64,000 nt of DNA from Planococcus soli (lineage in GTDB: Bacteria; Bacillota; Bacilli; Bacillales_A; Planococcaceae), in contig NZ_WXYN01000051.1 in assembly GCF_016881065.1 (NCBI RefSeq), positions 682,001 to 746,000 of the forward strand, given 5' to 3'. Position numbers and translations under genes: made by a program. The first letter of the stretch is position 1; every line of letters begins with the position of its first letter. The notes beneath the pieces were generated by a model, which had not been told where the DNA came from, searched no databases, and was given only the letters and a program-made list of their open reading frames with translations. This document shows, piece by piece, positions 26,462 through 34,670 of this stretch.

Positions 26462-27850
26462 ATGAAGCTGAAAATTTGGGCAGCTGTACTGGTAATAGTT
26501 ATTGGGATTATCAGCTTTTTGGTTTTGGGGAATGTTGTTTTTTGCGAAGAATGCGGTCAACAGGTGACGGAAATGCCGCAAGATGCAACAAATGCGGTTT
26601 ATGACATAAAGTTCGAATTGAACGAGGCAGGAGAGTTTCAAGTGGCTGCTTCAGTTGACGTAACGAACAGCTCTTCGGATTCCTGGTCAGAAATCGGATT
26701 TTACTTAGTTCCGAACGCCATGAATTCGGTTGAAACTCCATTGTACGAAGATGAGGATCTGGAAATGGAAGTTTCTGCCGTATCTGTTGACGGGCAAGAA
26801 GCCGCTTACACCTTAGACAATAACGAACTGATGGTGGAGCTGGATACAAATTTGGAAACGGCATCGAAGGCGAAAGTTGCAATTGAGTATTCGATGGTTT
26901 TGCCGCAAAACGGCATGCGCTTGTCTCAAGTGGACGATAATTATTATTTAGCGCATTGGTACCCAATGCTCGGCCATTATCAAGATGATTGGGACATTGA
27001 GGACTATGATCCAATCGGCGAGTCCTATGATACGGATTATGGAGACTTTACCGTAACTTTCGATTTGCCCAAGGATTATTTGGTCGCAAGTTCAGCTGAA
27101 GATGGCCCAATTGAAGCAACATCGACCGGTACAGTCAATGGGGAAAACATCAAAGACTTTTATATGGCTATCATGAATCCCGATGAGTGGGAATTTGAAA
27201 CAGTACAAGCCAATAGCACGGATCTTCGGGTATTTACGCCCCGATCAGCGAATATGCTGGAAGAGACTTCTGAACTGGCAGTAGATGCTTATGTCTATTT
27301 TGAAGAAAATATTGGCGATAACCCGTTTAGGGAGCTGGACATTATTGGAAACGATGGTTACATGGAGTATCCGAATATTATCGAAGTGGCTGCGGATGCA
27401 GCCTCCCAGGAATCCGTCCTGGTGCATGAAATTGCCCACCAATGGTTTTATTTCATCGTGACAAATGATCCCTTCAACGAAGCTTGGCTGGATGAAGGAG
27501 TGACGGAATTCAGCAGTTCGCTTTTCCTTAGTGACTATTACGATGATGAGGAATACGGATTTTGGGGTGCTTTAACGGCCGAAGAATACTATCCGCCAGA
27601 AACCTACGTAAACTTGCCGCTCGATCGATTTGAAGACGAGTCTTATTACTCCACCATTTACGGCAAGGTTCCGATGTTGCTGAAAGAGCATTTTGATCTT
27701 TTGGATGAAGACGGGGCGGAGCTCAAATTCCTTTCGGCTTACTACAAAGAATTTCAGTTCAAGCAGGTGGATACAGAGGAATTTAAAGTGTTTTTCGAAG
27801 ACTATTTTGAAGGAGACCAAAGTGAATTTTTGGATAGTTGGTTAGAATAG
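26462..27850 (+). CDS. M1 family zinc metallopeptidase, membrane-anchored
   Basis: A 462-residue gluzincin. Residues ~5-27 (IWAAVLVIVIGIISFLVLG) form an N-terminal membrane anchor, so the enzyme should face the outside. The zinc site HEIAHQW with the third ligand in NEAWLDEGVTEF is intact. The protein is acidic and shorter than classic aminopeptidase N because the C-terminal helical domain is reduced. It may trim peptides outside the cell. The ATG has GGGAGATGCAGG before it. Confidence 0.88.
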   Translation: MKLKIWAAVLVIVIGIISFLVLGNVVFCEECGQQVTEMPQDATNAVYDIKFELNEAGEFQVAASVDVTNSSSDSWSEIGFYLVPNAMNSVETPLYEDEDLEMEVSAVSVDGQEAAYTLDNNELMVELDTNLETASKAKVAIEYSMVLPQNGMRLSQVDDNYYLAHWYPMLGHYQDDWDIEDYDPIGESYDTDYGDFTVTFDLPKDYLVASSAEDGPIEATSTGTVNGENIKDFYMAIMNPDEWEFETVQANSTDLRVFTPRSANMLEETSELAVDAYVYFEENIGDNPFRELDIIGNDGYMEYPNIIEVAADAASQESVLVHEIAHQWFYFIVTNDPFNEAWLDEGVTEFSSSLFLSDYYDDEEYGFWGALTAEEYYPPETYVNLPLDRFEDESYYSTIYGKVPMLLKEHFDLLDEDGAELKFLSAYYKEFQFKQVDTEEFKVFFEDYFEGDQSEFLDSWLE

Positions 27851-27882
27851 GAGAATGTTGGAAAGAAGATCTCCCAAAAGGG

Positions 27883-28004
27883 GCTGACGTCCATTCCAGT
27901 GGACGCTTTCCGCGGGCTTGCACCGAACTAACTCGGCTAAACCGTCCAAGTGGATTTCGGCACTGCGCTACCTCGTAGAAGTCGCTGCTTCCATTCCCGT
28001 CAGC
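27883..28004. repeat. 122-bp extragenic repeat-like element with GCTGACG ends
   Basis: GCTGACG (27883-27889) and CGTCAGC (27998-28004) are terminal inverted repeats. Inside lies CCATTCCAGTGGACGCTTTC followed by CGCGGGC, a phrase I know from dispersed extragenic elements in Bacillus and Planococcaceae genomes. It is non-coding and richer in G+C than its surroundings. No second full copy is in this window. Identification as a genome-wide repeat rests on recall. Confidence 0.6.
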
Positions 28005-28010
28005 TCGTAT

Positions 28011-28056
28011 AAAACCGGCAAAGAAAAGCAATCCTTTTCTTTGCCGGTTTTATATT
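28011..28056 (+). terminator. Strong 18-bp hairpin, terminator after the M1 peptidase
   Basis: AAAACCGGCAAAGAAAAG and its exact complement enclose a 5-base loop, followed by TATATTTTG. It lies directly behind the repeat element, so the mRNA of the peptidase would carry the repeat in its 3' UTR. Confidence 0.8.
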
Positions 28057-28272
28057 TTGTAGTTATGAGACAGGGGTTTAAAGATCTGTCAGAACAAAAA
28101 CTTTACTAATGCTGAACCTAAAGGTGAAACAGCTGTATAGTTGCCGGTATTTTTGCATCCGAGTACATCTAAGGTCTTAGTCCAAAACCATCCTTAGGCT
28201 GATTATTTATATGATATCCCTGATTACAATGGATTAAATGGGAAACTTAAATAACAATGAGGAGTGACGAGT

Positions 28273-28737
28273 ATCAAATCAAACAAATTGCAGTCTTCCC
28301 GTAAGTTAGTTACATTATCGATTGTTTTACTGGCTGCAATTGTGACTGTGTCTGGATTTTTCTTGAATTCGCTTGATAGAAATCAACTGGTCCAAGATTT
28401 TTGGGTCGATATGTTTCAAAACGATTCCAAAGTGCAACAGGACATGAGCAGAGGAGAAGCCACCATTTCAGCAGAAGAATTTGCAAGTAACAATACGCTA
28501 ATTGCTAAAAATGTGCTAGTTATTCCTTACTATATGCTAATCATTGCCGTAGTTCTTAGTTTGATTGGATTTCTTACTATTGGCGTGAATCCTGCAGTTG
28601 CGACTGTATTTTTGGCATTAGCCGGTATTTTTTCTCTTTTTACTATTTTTCCAGCAATTTTACTGTTCCGTGCTTCTGGTATGTTACTCGAAACTATTAA
28701 ACTTGAGGGCATAACGTTTACTGAAAAAGCTTTATGA
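28273..28737 (+). CDS. Membrane protein of unknown function
   Basis: About 154 residues with three predicted helices (LVTLSIVLLAAIVTVSGFFL, VIPYYMLIIAVVLSLIGFL, VATVFLALAGIFSLFTIFP), a DUF4064-like arrangement. The start is unusual: GAGGAG at 28259-28264 overlaps the in-frame GTG (28264), while ATC 28273 stands 8 bases behind it and gives (M)KSNKLQSSRK; the next TTG (28288) is too far. I place the start at ATC on spacing alone. The next gene begins just after. Confidence 0.65.
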   Translation: MKSNKLQSSRKLVTLSIVLLAAIVTVSGFFLNSLDRNQLVQDFWVDMFQNDSKVQQDMSRGEATISAEEFASNNTLIAKNVLVIPYYMLIIAVVLSLIGFLTIGVNPAVATVFLALAGIFSLFTIFPAILLFRASGMLLETIKLEGITFTEKAL

Positions 28738-28844
28738 CCCATAGATTTCTTGTGAATAAAACATATTTAGGAGCTGTCACAAGGAGATTTTTAAAAAATG
28801 GAGAATACAACCACATACAAACTAAAAAAGTGGAGAGGTTCTCT

Positions 28845-29333
28845 GTGAATAAAATACTTATGCTGGTATACGCAATTTGTGGAATCATAACTATTGGCGT
28901 TTTCTATAGTATGAATTTATTAACGCAGCCAGTGAATAATGATGATTATTGGGGAGGCAATGGCAATCCTGCATTGTTCATTCCTGTGCTAGCAATGCCG
29001 TTCATTTTATATTTTTTATATGGAACGGCGGAATTATCCATGCGGGCAAATGAAAGATGGCTTTTCCGCAAGGGGACTATTGCTGGAATCTTAATCAGCA
29101 CAACTTATATTTTGGCGGCTTCATTTATCACGTATAATAAAGCATTCGAATTTCGCAAGTACATTGTTGATGAGAAAGGTGCTTCCAGCTATCCAGAGGA
29201 ATTCGCTTTGTTCAACGTTTTTTCCACCCACATATTTTTTAACCCACTCACCTTTATTTTGGTAATGATGGTTTGTTTTTTTACAGGGGCAGTTTGGAGC
29301 TTAGCAAGAAATAGAAAAGAAAAAGTCCTGTGA
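28845..29333 (+). CDS. Membrane protein of unknown function (162 aa)
   Basis: Four predicted helices, including ILMLVYAICGIITIGVFYS, FIPVLAMPFILYFLYG, GTIAGILISTTYILAASFI and LTFILVMMVCFFTGAVW. GTG 28845 is preceded by GGAGAGG; the frame is open from 28734 but without a ribosome site. It follows another unknown membrane gene by about 100 bases, so the two may be co-expressed. No family recognised. Confidence 0.7.
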   Translation: MNKILMLVYAICGIITIGVFYSMNLLTQPVNNDDYWGGNGNPALFIPVLAMPFILYFLYGTAELSMRANERWLFRKGTIAGILISTTYILAASFITYNKAFEFRKYIVDEKGASSYPEEFALFNVFSTHIFFNPLTFILVMMVCFFTGAVWSLARNRKEKVL

Positions 29334-29489
29334 TCTATTAGATGGTTAGAGTTTAGGGCAGGCAGAACAATATAGCTGCGCTCATCAATAAGGGGACCTA
29401 TTTACAGGTCTAGCTGGACATAGGAGAATTAAATTCTATGACTATCATCTCAATGCGTAGTAAAAATCAGGTTGAAGGGATTTTGCTAA

Positions 29490-29897
29490 GTGAATAACGA
29501 AAAAATCATATGGACTGGCGCAGCTGGAATTGTAATGGTGCAAAATAAAATTCTTATGGTAAGAGAAAAAGCCACTAAGAACTGGAGTGTACCGTCAGGC
29601 GGAATTGAAAAAGGCGAAACTCCTGAACAGGCATGTGCAAGAGAAGTTTGGGAAGAAACCGGGTTTATAGTGGAAGTTGCGAATTCCATACATATTAAAA
29701 GAGAAATAGTTGAGAACTATGACGTGACTACCTATTATTTTAAATGTGAAATCACTGATGGAGAACTTTCTTATGCAGATCCAGATGAAGAGATTGAAGA
29801 AGTTTCTTGGAAAACGTATGAAGATTTATTGGCGATACAGCATGATTATCCTGAAGATTTGGAAATGCTGTTGTCTTTTTTTGAAGAAAGTAACTAA
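29490..29897 (+). CDS. NUDIX hydrolase
   Basis: A 135-residue cytosolic enzyme with a perfect Nudix box (GGIEKGETPEQACAREVWEE then TGF), which binds Mg2+ and cleaves nucleoside diphosphate derivatives. The preceding MVREKATKNWSVPSG is typical of MutT-like members. Substrate unknown. Starts at GTG 29490 with GAAGGG upstream. It stands alone, ahead of the argS T-box unit. Confidence 0.85.
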   Translation: MNNEKIIWTGAAGIVMVQNKILMVREKATKNWSVPSGGIEKGETPEQACAREVWEETGFIVEVANSIHIKREIVENYDVTTYYFKCEITDGELSYADPDEEIEEVSWKTYEDLLAIQHDYPEDLEMLLSFFEESN

Positions 29898-29978
29898 AAG
29901 TTTAGGTACATGGCGCTTCTCGAATTCTGTCTGCAATAGATATGTTTTACCGATTTATCCAACATAAGGAAAAATTGA

Positions 29979-30007
29979 TTGACTTAAATTTACCTGGACG
30001 TTATGAT
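29979..30007 (+). promoter_or_regulatory. Promoter of the argS T-box transcript
   Basis: -35 TTGACT (29979-29984) and -10 TATGAT (30002-30007), spacing 17 bases. Transcription should begin near 30014. Confidence 0.75.
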
Positions 30008-30013
30008 AACTGA

Positions 30014-30262
30014 AAAATATGTAAATTCGATGATGAAGAGAGTAGTTGCAAATGAATGCGCCAGCGAGTCAGGGAGAGTGGAAGCCTGATTGTGTTTGTT
30101 GCAATGAAGCGCACTTCTGAGAAACTGCCTGAACTTATTTGTAGGGTATTGTCGGGAAATCCCGTTATCAGTTTGAGCCGGTTCAGTTTATCCTGGACAA
30201 TAAGAGTGGTACCGCGGGAAAAGCCCGTCTCTGTATTTAATTATACAGAGACGGGCTTTTTT
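30014..30262 (+). promoter_or_regulatory. T-box leader with Arg (CGC) specifier
   Basis: Stem I is recognisable from GATGAAGAGAGTAGTTGC, the distal-loop region GCGCCAGCGAGTCAGGG and GTGGAAGCCTGATTGTG. The specifier region reads AAGCGCAC near 30105, so the codon is CGC (Arg) followed by the usual purine. The T-box core AGAGTGGTACCGCGG is at 30203-30217. A terminator (AAAAGCCCGTCTCTGTAT and complement, then six T) spans 30219-30262. Uncharged tRNA-Arg would stabilise the antiterminator and allow argS transcription. The match between specifier and gene confirms the call. Confidence 0.93.
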
Positions 30263-30288
30263 GTTTTATCAAAAAGGAGGGTTAATGG

Positions 30289-31980
30289 ATGGAATTGGTG
30301 AAAACGTATGCTGAGGAAATTGCTTTGGAGTTGAATGGATGGGTAGAACTGGATGAAATTATGAATTTGATAGAGCAGCCAAAGTTTGATAAGCAGGGAG
30401 ACTTGGCATTTCCATGCTTTACCTTGGCAAAGGCAATGAAAAAGTCGCCTGCAAAAATAGCCGAACAGCTGGCTGCAAGAATTTCCAATCCGTACTTTGA
30501 ACAGGTGATTGCAGAAGGGCCGTATGTGAATTGTTTTTACAATAAATCATTCGTCAGCTTAGAAGTCATCAGAGATATCTTGCATATGCAGTCGGATTAT
30601 GGCGCATCAGCATTTGGACAAACCAAGACCGTAACCTTGGATTTCTCTTCTCCTAATATTGCCAAGCCGTTTTCCATGGGCCATTTGCGGTCAACGGTGA
30701 TCGGCAATTCGTTGGCACTTATCTCAGAAAAATGCGGGTATAAGGCGATACGCATCAATCACTTGGGCGACTGGGGAACTCAATTTGGCAAACTGATCAC
30801 AGCTTACAAATTGTGGGGAAGTGAACAAGAAGTAAAGGATGCTCCAATCAGTGAACTGCTGAAGCTTTATGTGAAATTCCATCAGGAAGCTGGAAACAAC
30901 ACAGAATTGGAAAGCGAAGCCAGGCTGTGGTTTAAAAAGCTTGAAGATGGCAACCCGGAAGCACAAAAATTATGGAAGTGGTTCCGTGAAGAATCGCTTC
31001 AGGAATTTTCCAAAATCTATTCGCTGCTGGACATTGGTTTTGATTCCAATGACGGAGAGTCTTTTTACAACGATAAAATGGATGAAGTGGTGAAGCTGCT
31101 TCGAACAAAACAACTGCTGGTCGAGTCAAACGGTGCAGAAGTTGTGGATTTGAGTGACTATAGCTTGCCGCCATTTCTGATTAGAAAAAGGGACGGTGCG
31201 ACCTTGTATGGTACGCGTGATTTGGCTGCAGCTTTGTACAGAAAAAGAAATTACCAGTTTGATCAGTCGTTTTATGTCGTAGGGCAAGAGCAAACGCTTC
31301 ACTTTAAACAATTGTCTTTAGTGCTGGAAAAATTGGGGTATGACTGGCCGCAAGATATGAAGCATGTCTCTTTTGGCTTTATATTGAAAAACGGCAGGAA
31401 GATGTCGACCAGAAAAGGCGGAGTTGTTTTGCTTGAGCATGTGATCCAGCAAGCAATCGACCTTGCTGAGAATAACATTGCCGAAAAAAATTCAGCGTTG
31501 CCGGATAAAAGAGCGGTAGCGAAAATGGTCGGCATCGGGGCCATTATCTTCCATGATTTAAAAAATGACCGCCAAAATAACATCGAGTTTTCACTGGCAG
31601 ATATGCTGAAGTTTGAAGGGGCAACCGGTCCTTATGTTCAGTATACACATGCAAGAGCGTGCTCAATATTAACAAAATCTTCATTTAAGCCGGATCAACT
31701 CGAACCGGCTGGTCTGAATGATGAGCATAGTTGGCCGATTATCAAACTATTGCTGGCTTTTCCCGAAGTTATTGCAAAGAGCTTTGATTACACTGAGCCT
31801 TCTCAAATTGCCAAGTATCTTATTTTATTGGCACAGGAATTCAACTCCTATTACGCTCATGTGAAAATTTTGAACGAAGACATCGAGCAAGAGGGAAGGG
31901 TGGCGTTGGTTCAGGCTGTTGCTATTGTATTAAAAGAAGGGTTAAGATTGCTTGGCATAAAAGCGCCTGAAAAAATGTAG
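30289..31980 (+). CDS. argS: Arginyl-tRNA synthetase
   Basis: A 563-residue class I aminoacyl-tRNA synthetase that charges tRNA-Arg. The HIGH-type motif lies in SSPNIAKPFSMGHLRST, and KMSTRKGG is the KMSKS equivalent; the N-terminal Add-1 domain and the C-terminal anticodon domain are present. ATG 30289 follows AAGGAGG. The T-box leader places it under control of tRNA-Arg charging. This form, T-box regulated and followed by a HIT gene, is often an additional copy next to a housekeeping argS elsewhere; that cannot be tested here. Confidence 0.95.
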   Translation: MELVKTYAEEIALELNGWVELDEIMNLIEQPKFDKQGDLAFPCFTLAKAMKKSPAKIAEQLAARISNPYFEQVIAEGPYVNCFYNKSFVSLEVIRDILHMQSDYGASAFGQTKTVTLDFSSPNIAKPFSMGHLRSTVIGNSLALISEKCGYKAIRINHLGDWGTQFGKLITAYKLWGSEQEVKDAPISELLKLYVKFHQEAGNNTELESEARLWFKKLEDGNPEAQKLWKWFREESLQEFSKIYSLLDIGFDSNDGESFYNDKMDEVVKLLRTKQLLVESNGAEVVDLSDYSLPPFLIRKRDGATLYGTRDLAAALYRKRNYQFDQSFYVVGQEQTLHFKQLSLVLEKLGYDWPQDMKHVSFGFILKNGRKMSTRKGGVVLLEHVIQQAIDLAENNIAEKNSALPDKRAVAKMVGIGAIIFHDLKNDRQNNIEFSLADMLKFEGATGPYVQYTHARACSILTKSSFKPDQLEPAGLNDEHSWPIIKLLLAFPEVIAKSFDYTEPSQIAKYLILLAQEFNSYYAHVKILNEDIEQEGRVALVQAVAIVLKEGLRLLGIKAPEKM

Positions 31981-32003
31981 AGAAGTGAAGGGTGGAAAAA
32001 AAC

Positions 32004-32435
32004 ATGTCATATGAAACCGATTGTCCGTTTTGCAACCCAAATAAAGATCACAACCAAAAGATTGTATTTGAAAATAAAACATGCTTCTTCCTGCAGCATG
32101 ACAAAGAGCAAGAGGTTCTGGAAGGCAGTGGAGTGATTGTGCCAAAGCTACACCGTGTGAATGTATTTGATTTAACAAAAGAGGAGTGGAGCGACACGTA
32201 TGGCTTACTGCACCAAGCCAAAGAATATTTAGATGCAGAGTTTGCTCCAGATGGCTATACACTCGGCTGGAACGTTGGAGAGGCTTCAAATCAGTCGATT
32301 GGCCATTGCCATCTTCATGTGATCCCCAGATATAATGACGAGCCATTAGCCGGAAGGGGTCTCCGCCATTGGCTAAAGCAGCCGGAAAATAAAAGAAGCA
32401 AAGATGCCATCAAATCTGTAACGACTTCATTTTAA
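32004..32435 (+). CDS. HIT family hydrolase
   Basis: A 143-residue histidine-triad protein with GHCHLHVIPR as the HxHxH active site and an N-terminal CPFC pair that may bind zinc. HIT enzymes cleave or transfer nucleotides from dinucleotides and aminoacyl- or phosphoramidate-type adducts. Its ATG at 32004, behind AAGGGTGG, is 23 bases after argS, so it is co-transcribed under the T-box. A role in removing aminoacyl-adenylate by-products would fit, but is speculation. Confidence 0.9.
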   Translation: MSYETDCPFCNPNKDHNQKIVFENKTCFFLQHDKEQEVLEGSGVIVPKLHRVNVFDLTKEEWSDTYGLLHQAKEYLDAEFAPDGYTLGWNVGEASNQSIGHCHLHVIPRYNDEPLAGRGLRHWLKQPENKRSKDAIKSVTTSF

Positions 32436-32461
32436 ACTGAAGAATTTTACTATGGAACATC

Positions 32462-32511
32462 AAAAAAACTGCTCGCCAGACAGATTTTCTGTCCAGTGAG
32501 CAGTTTTTTTC
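32462..32511. terminator. Bidirectional terminator between HIT gene and siderophore permease
   Basis: AAAAAACTGCTC and GAGCAGTTTTTTT form the outer stem with a nested GACAG/CTGTC stem inside. T runs exist on both strands, and the neighbouring genes converge on it. Confidence 0.85.
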
Positions 32512-32512
32512 T

Positions 32513-33550
32513 TTATGCCGATTTTCTTTTACGCTCTGTCATTAACAAGTAGATAAAATAAGGGGCGCCAACAGCAGCGGTCCAAACACCTGCAGGCACT
32601 TCCATCGGTGCAAATGCTACACGTCCGATCAAATCTGCGATAAGAACCAGCAAAGCACCGATTCCTGCTGAAAACAGCACCATTGATTGAAATTGCGGAC
32701 CGACGATTCTTCTTGCTATATGAGGGGCAAGTAGACCGATAAATCCAATTCCCCCTGCAAAAGCTACAGCCACGCCTGTAAGTCCGGTGCTCACTAGCAG
32801 CAAAATGAGCCGATTCCGCTGGACGTAAGAACCGACGCCAGTTGCGATATCATCCCCGAGTTCAAGTATATTCATTTGCCTTCTCATTAATAGCGAAACA
32901 CCGATGAGCAAGAGCGCCCATGGTACCAATACATAGATTTGGGACCAGTTGGCCCCGTATATGCTGCCTGTTGTCCAAATTGTCGCTTGGCTCGCCCTGT
33001 ATATTGGCCCCATAAGCATCCATACCGTAGTTCCTGCCTGCATAAACGCAGAAACCGCAATGCCGATCAGCAACAGCCGAAATGGAGCAAGACCGTTTTT
33101 CCACGACAGGAAGAAAACAATCAGTGCGGTAGATGTAGCGCCAAGAAAGGCGAACAATGGCAGCCACTGAATGCTGACAATCAGGGAATTATTTTCATCT
33201 GAAAAAATGGCTAAAAACAGCACTACGGAAAAAGATGCGCCTGCTGTAATGCCGATCAAATCGGGTGACGCCAGCGGATTTTTTGTGATTCCTTGAAGAA
33301 TGGCTCCGGATACGGCAAGCGCCATTCCAACAAAAAGGGCCATGACGATTCGGGGCATCCTGAAGTCCATAACTATTGTTCGATTAAATTCTTCTCCCAA
33401 GCCGAAAAGCGCTGCTATCACCTTTAAAGGAGACAATGGAAACTCCCCGGATCCAGCGGATACAACCATTACGGCAAGAACGGCCAGAAAAACTAGCACT
33501 GTTGCAAAGAAAGGATGTTGAGCAAAGTTTTTTTTCTTAAAAATTTTCAT
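32513..33550 (-). CDS. yfhA: Iron-siderophore ABC transporter permease, FecCD family (YfhA-like)
   Basis: A 345-residue integral membrane protein with about ten helices. FecCD signatures are seen: RMPRIVMALFVGMALAVSGA, QGITKNPLASPDLIGITAGA and GLLAPHIARRIVG. It forms a heterodimer with the permease encoded 3 bases upstream. By order and similarity it matches B. subtilis YfhA (hydroxamate siderophores such as schizokinen/arthrobactin). No ATPase gene is adjacent; a shared YusV-type ATPase elsewhere is expected. Repressed by Fur through the intergenic box. Confidence 0.9.
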   Translation of the reverse strand: MKIFKKKNFAQHPFFATVLVFLAVLAVMVVSAGSGEFPLSPLKVIAALFGLGEEFNRTIVMDFRMPRIVMALFVGMALAVSGAILQGITKNPLASPDLIGITAGASFSVVLFLAIFSDENNSLIVSIQWLPLFAFLGATSTALIVFFLSWKNGLAPFRLLLIGIAVSAFMQAGTTVWMLMGPIYRASQATIWTTGSIYGANWSQIYVLVPWALLLIGVSLLMRRQMNILELGDDIATGVGSYVQRNRLILLLVSTGLTGVAVAFAGGIGFIGLLAPHIARRIVGPQFQSMVLFSAGIGALLVLIADLIGRVAFAPMEVPAGVWTAAVGAPYFIYLLMTERKRKSA

Positions 33551-33553
33551 AGT

Positions 33554-34552
33554 TTAAATCCCCATCTTTCTGCGTGCCACGTAAATGAAGAAAGGAACCC
33601 CGATAAGAGCTGTCATAACTCCGACCGGCAATTCCTGCGGCATTAAGATGTAACGGCTGCTAATATCGGCAAGCAGCAGCAGAACGGCGCCACCCATAGC
33701 GGAATATGGAAGAATCCAGCGATGGTCGAGGCCAACCAATGAGCGCACCAAATGAGGAATGACGATTCCGACAAAACCGATAGGGCCGGCAACGGCAACT
33801 GCCGCTCCTGCTAAAAATACAGCGCAGACACTGAATAAGAACTTGGTCCACAAGGTTTTTTGACCAAGACCAACGGCCACATCATCGCCCATGCTTAAAA
33901 CATTCAACTCTTTAGCACGTAAAAAAGCCAGTGAGAGGGCAATTGCTATGTAAGGTAGCGCGGCCGTCATTAAACTCAGCGGCCGATTTGCTACAGATCC
34001 CGCAAGCCAAAAAAGTACCTGATCAAGCGCATTTTCATTGAGAACCAGAAGACCTTGCGTTAAGGAGGCAAATAACGCTGAAATTGCTGCACCAGCAAGC
34101 ACTAATTTAACAGGGGTCAAACCTTCACGTCCGGCATTGCTCAAGATGAATACCATTAGAAAAGCAAACGCTGCTCCTGCAAAACTAAGCCACATATAAG
34201 ACTGCGAACTTTGGATGGAGAAAAATACAACGCCAGTCACAACAAAAAAACTGGCTCCCGCGTTTACACCGAGAATGCTGGGTGAAGAAAGCGGATTTCT
34301 CGTGACGGATTGCATAATGGCGCCAGAAACACCAAGACACGCACCGACAAACGCAGCGATTAAGGCGCGTGGAAACCGGACGTCACGGATGATGATATGT
34401 TCGTTTGAACCTGTCTGATTGAAGAAGGCCGAGTAAGCATCGTTCCAGCTTGTATCTGTATAGCCATATACCAGACTGGCACACATCAAAAGCATAATAC
34501 TGCTGATGCCGACTGCGACTCCCCAACTACGGGTAAAATTGGTGCGTAGCAT
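33554..34552 (-). CDS. yfiZ: Iron-siderophore ABC transporter permease, FecCD family (YfiZ-like)
   Basis: A 332-residue permease and partner of the downstream YfhA-like subunit. Motifs are RFPRALIAAFVGACLGVSGA, QSVTRNPLSSPSILGVNAGA and GIVIPHLVRSLVG. The N-terminal helix (AVGISSIMLLMCASLVYG) follows a short basic start. Divergent to the binding-protein gene, with promoter -35 TTTACA and -10 TAGGAT reading leftwards beside the Fur box. Confidence 0.9.
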   Translation of the reverse strand: MLRTNFTRSWGVAVGISSIMLLMCASLVYGYTDTSWNDAYSAFFNQTGSNEHIIIRDVRFPRALIAAFVGACLGVSGAIMQSVTRNPLSSPSILGVNAGASFFVVTGVVFFSIQSSQSYMWLSFAGAAFAFLMVFILSNAGREGLTPVKLVLAGAAISALFASLTQGLLVLNENALDQVLFWLAGSVANRPLSLMTAALPYIAIALSLAFLRAKELNVLSMGDDVAVGLGQKTLWTKFLFSVCAVFLAGAAVAVAGPIGFVGIVIPHLVRSLVGLDHRWILPYSAMGGAVLLLLADISSRYILMPQELPVGVMTALIGVPFFIYVARRKMGI

Positions 34553-34588
34553 AAAAGACCTCTTTATATATTTATTTTTTGAACTTCG

Positions 34589-34644
34589 TTGACAAATAAA
34601 ATCCTAGCATATAAAGTACTAACTGTAAATGAGTTTCATTCTCA
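34589..34644. promoter_or_regulatory. Divergent promoters with Fur box
   Basis: Rightward: TTGACA (34589-34594), 17 bases, TAAAGT (34612-34617). Leftward: TTTACA (complement of 34624-34629), 17 bases, TAGGAT (complement of 34601-34606). TGAGTTTCATTCTCA at 34630-34644, whose complement reads TGAGAATGAAACTCA, matches the Fur 7-1-7 pattern well. It lies against the leftward -35 box and over the rightward start, so Fur would shut both. Confidence 0.8.
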
Positions 34645-34670
34645 ATTAACCAAATAAAGGGAGTAGTAAA

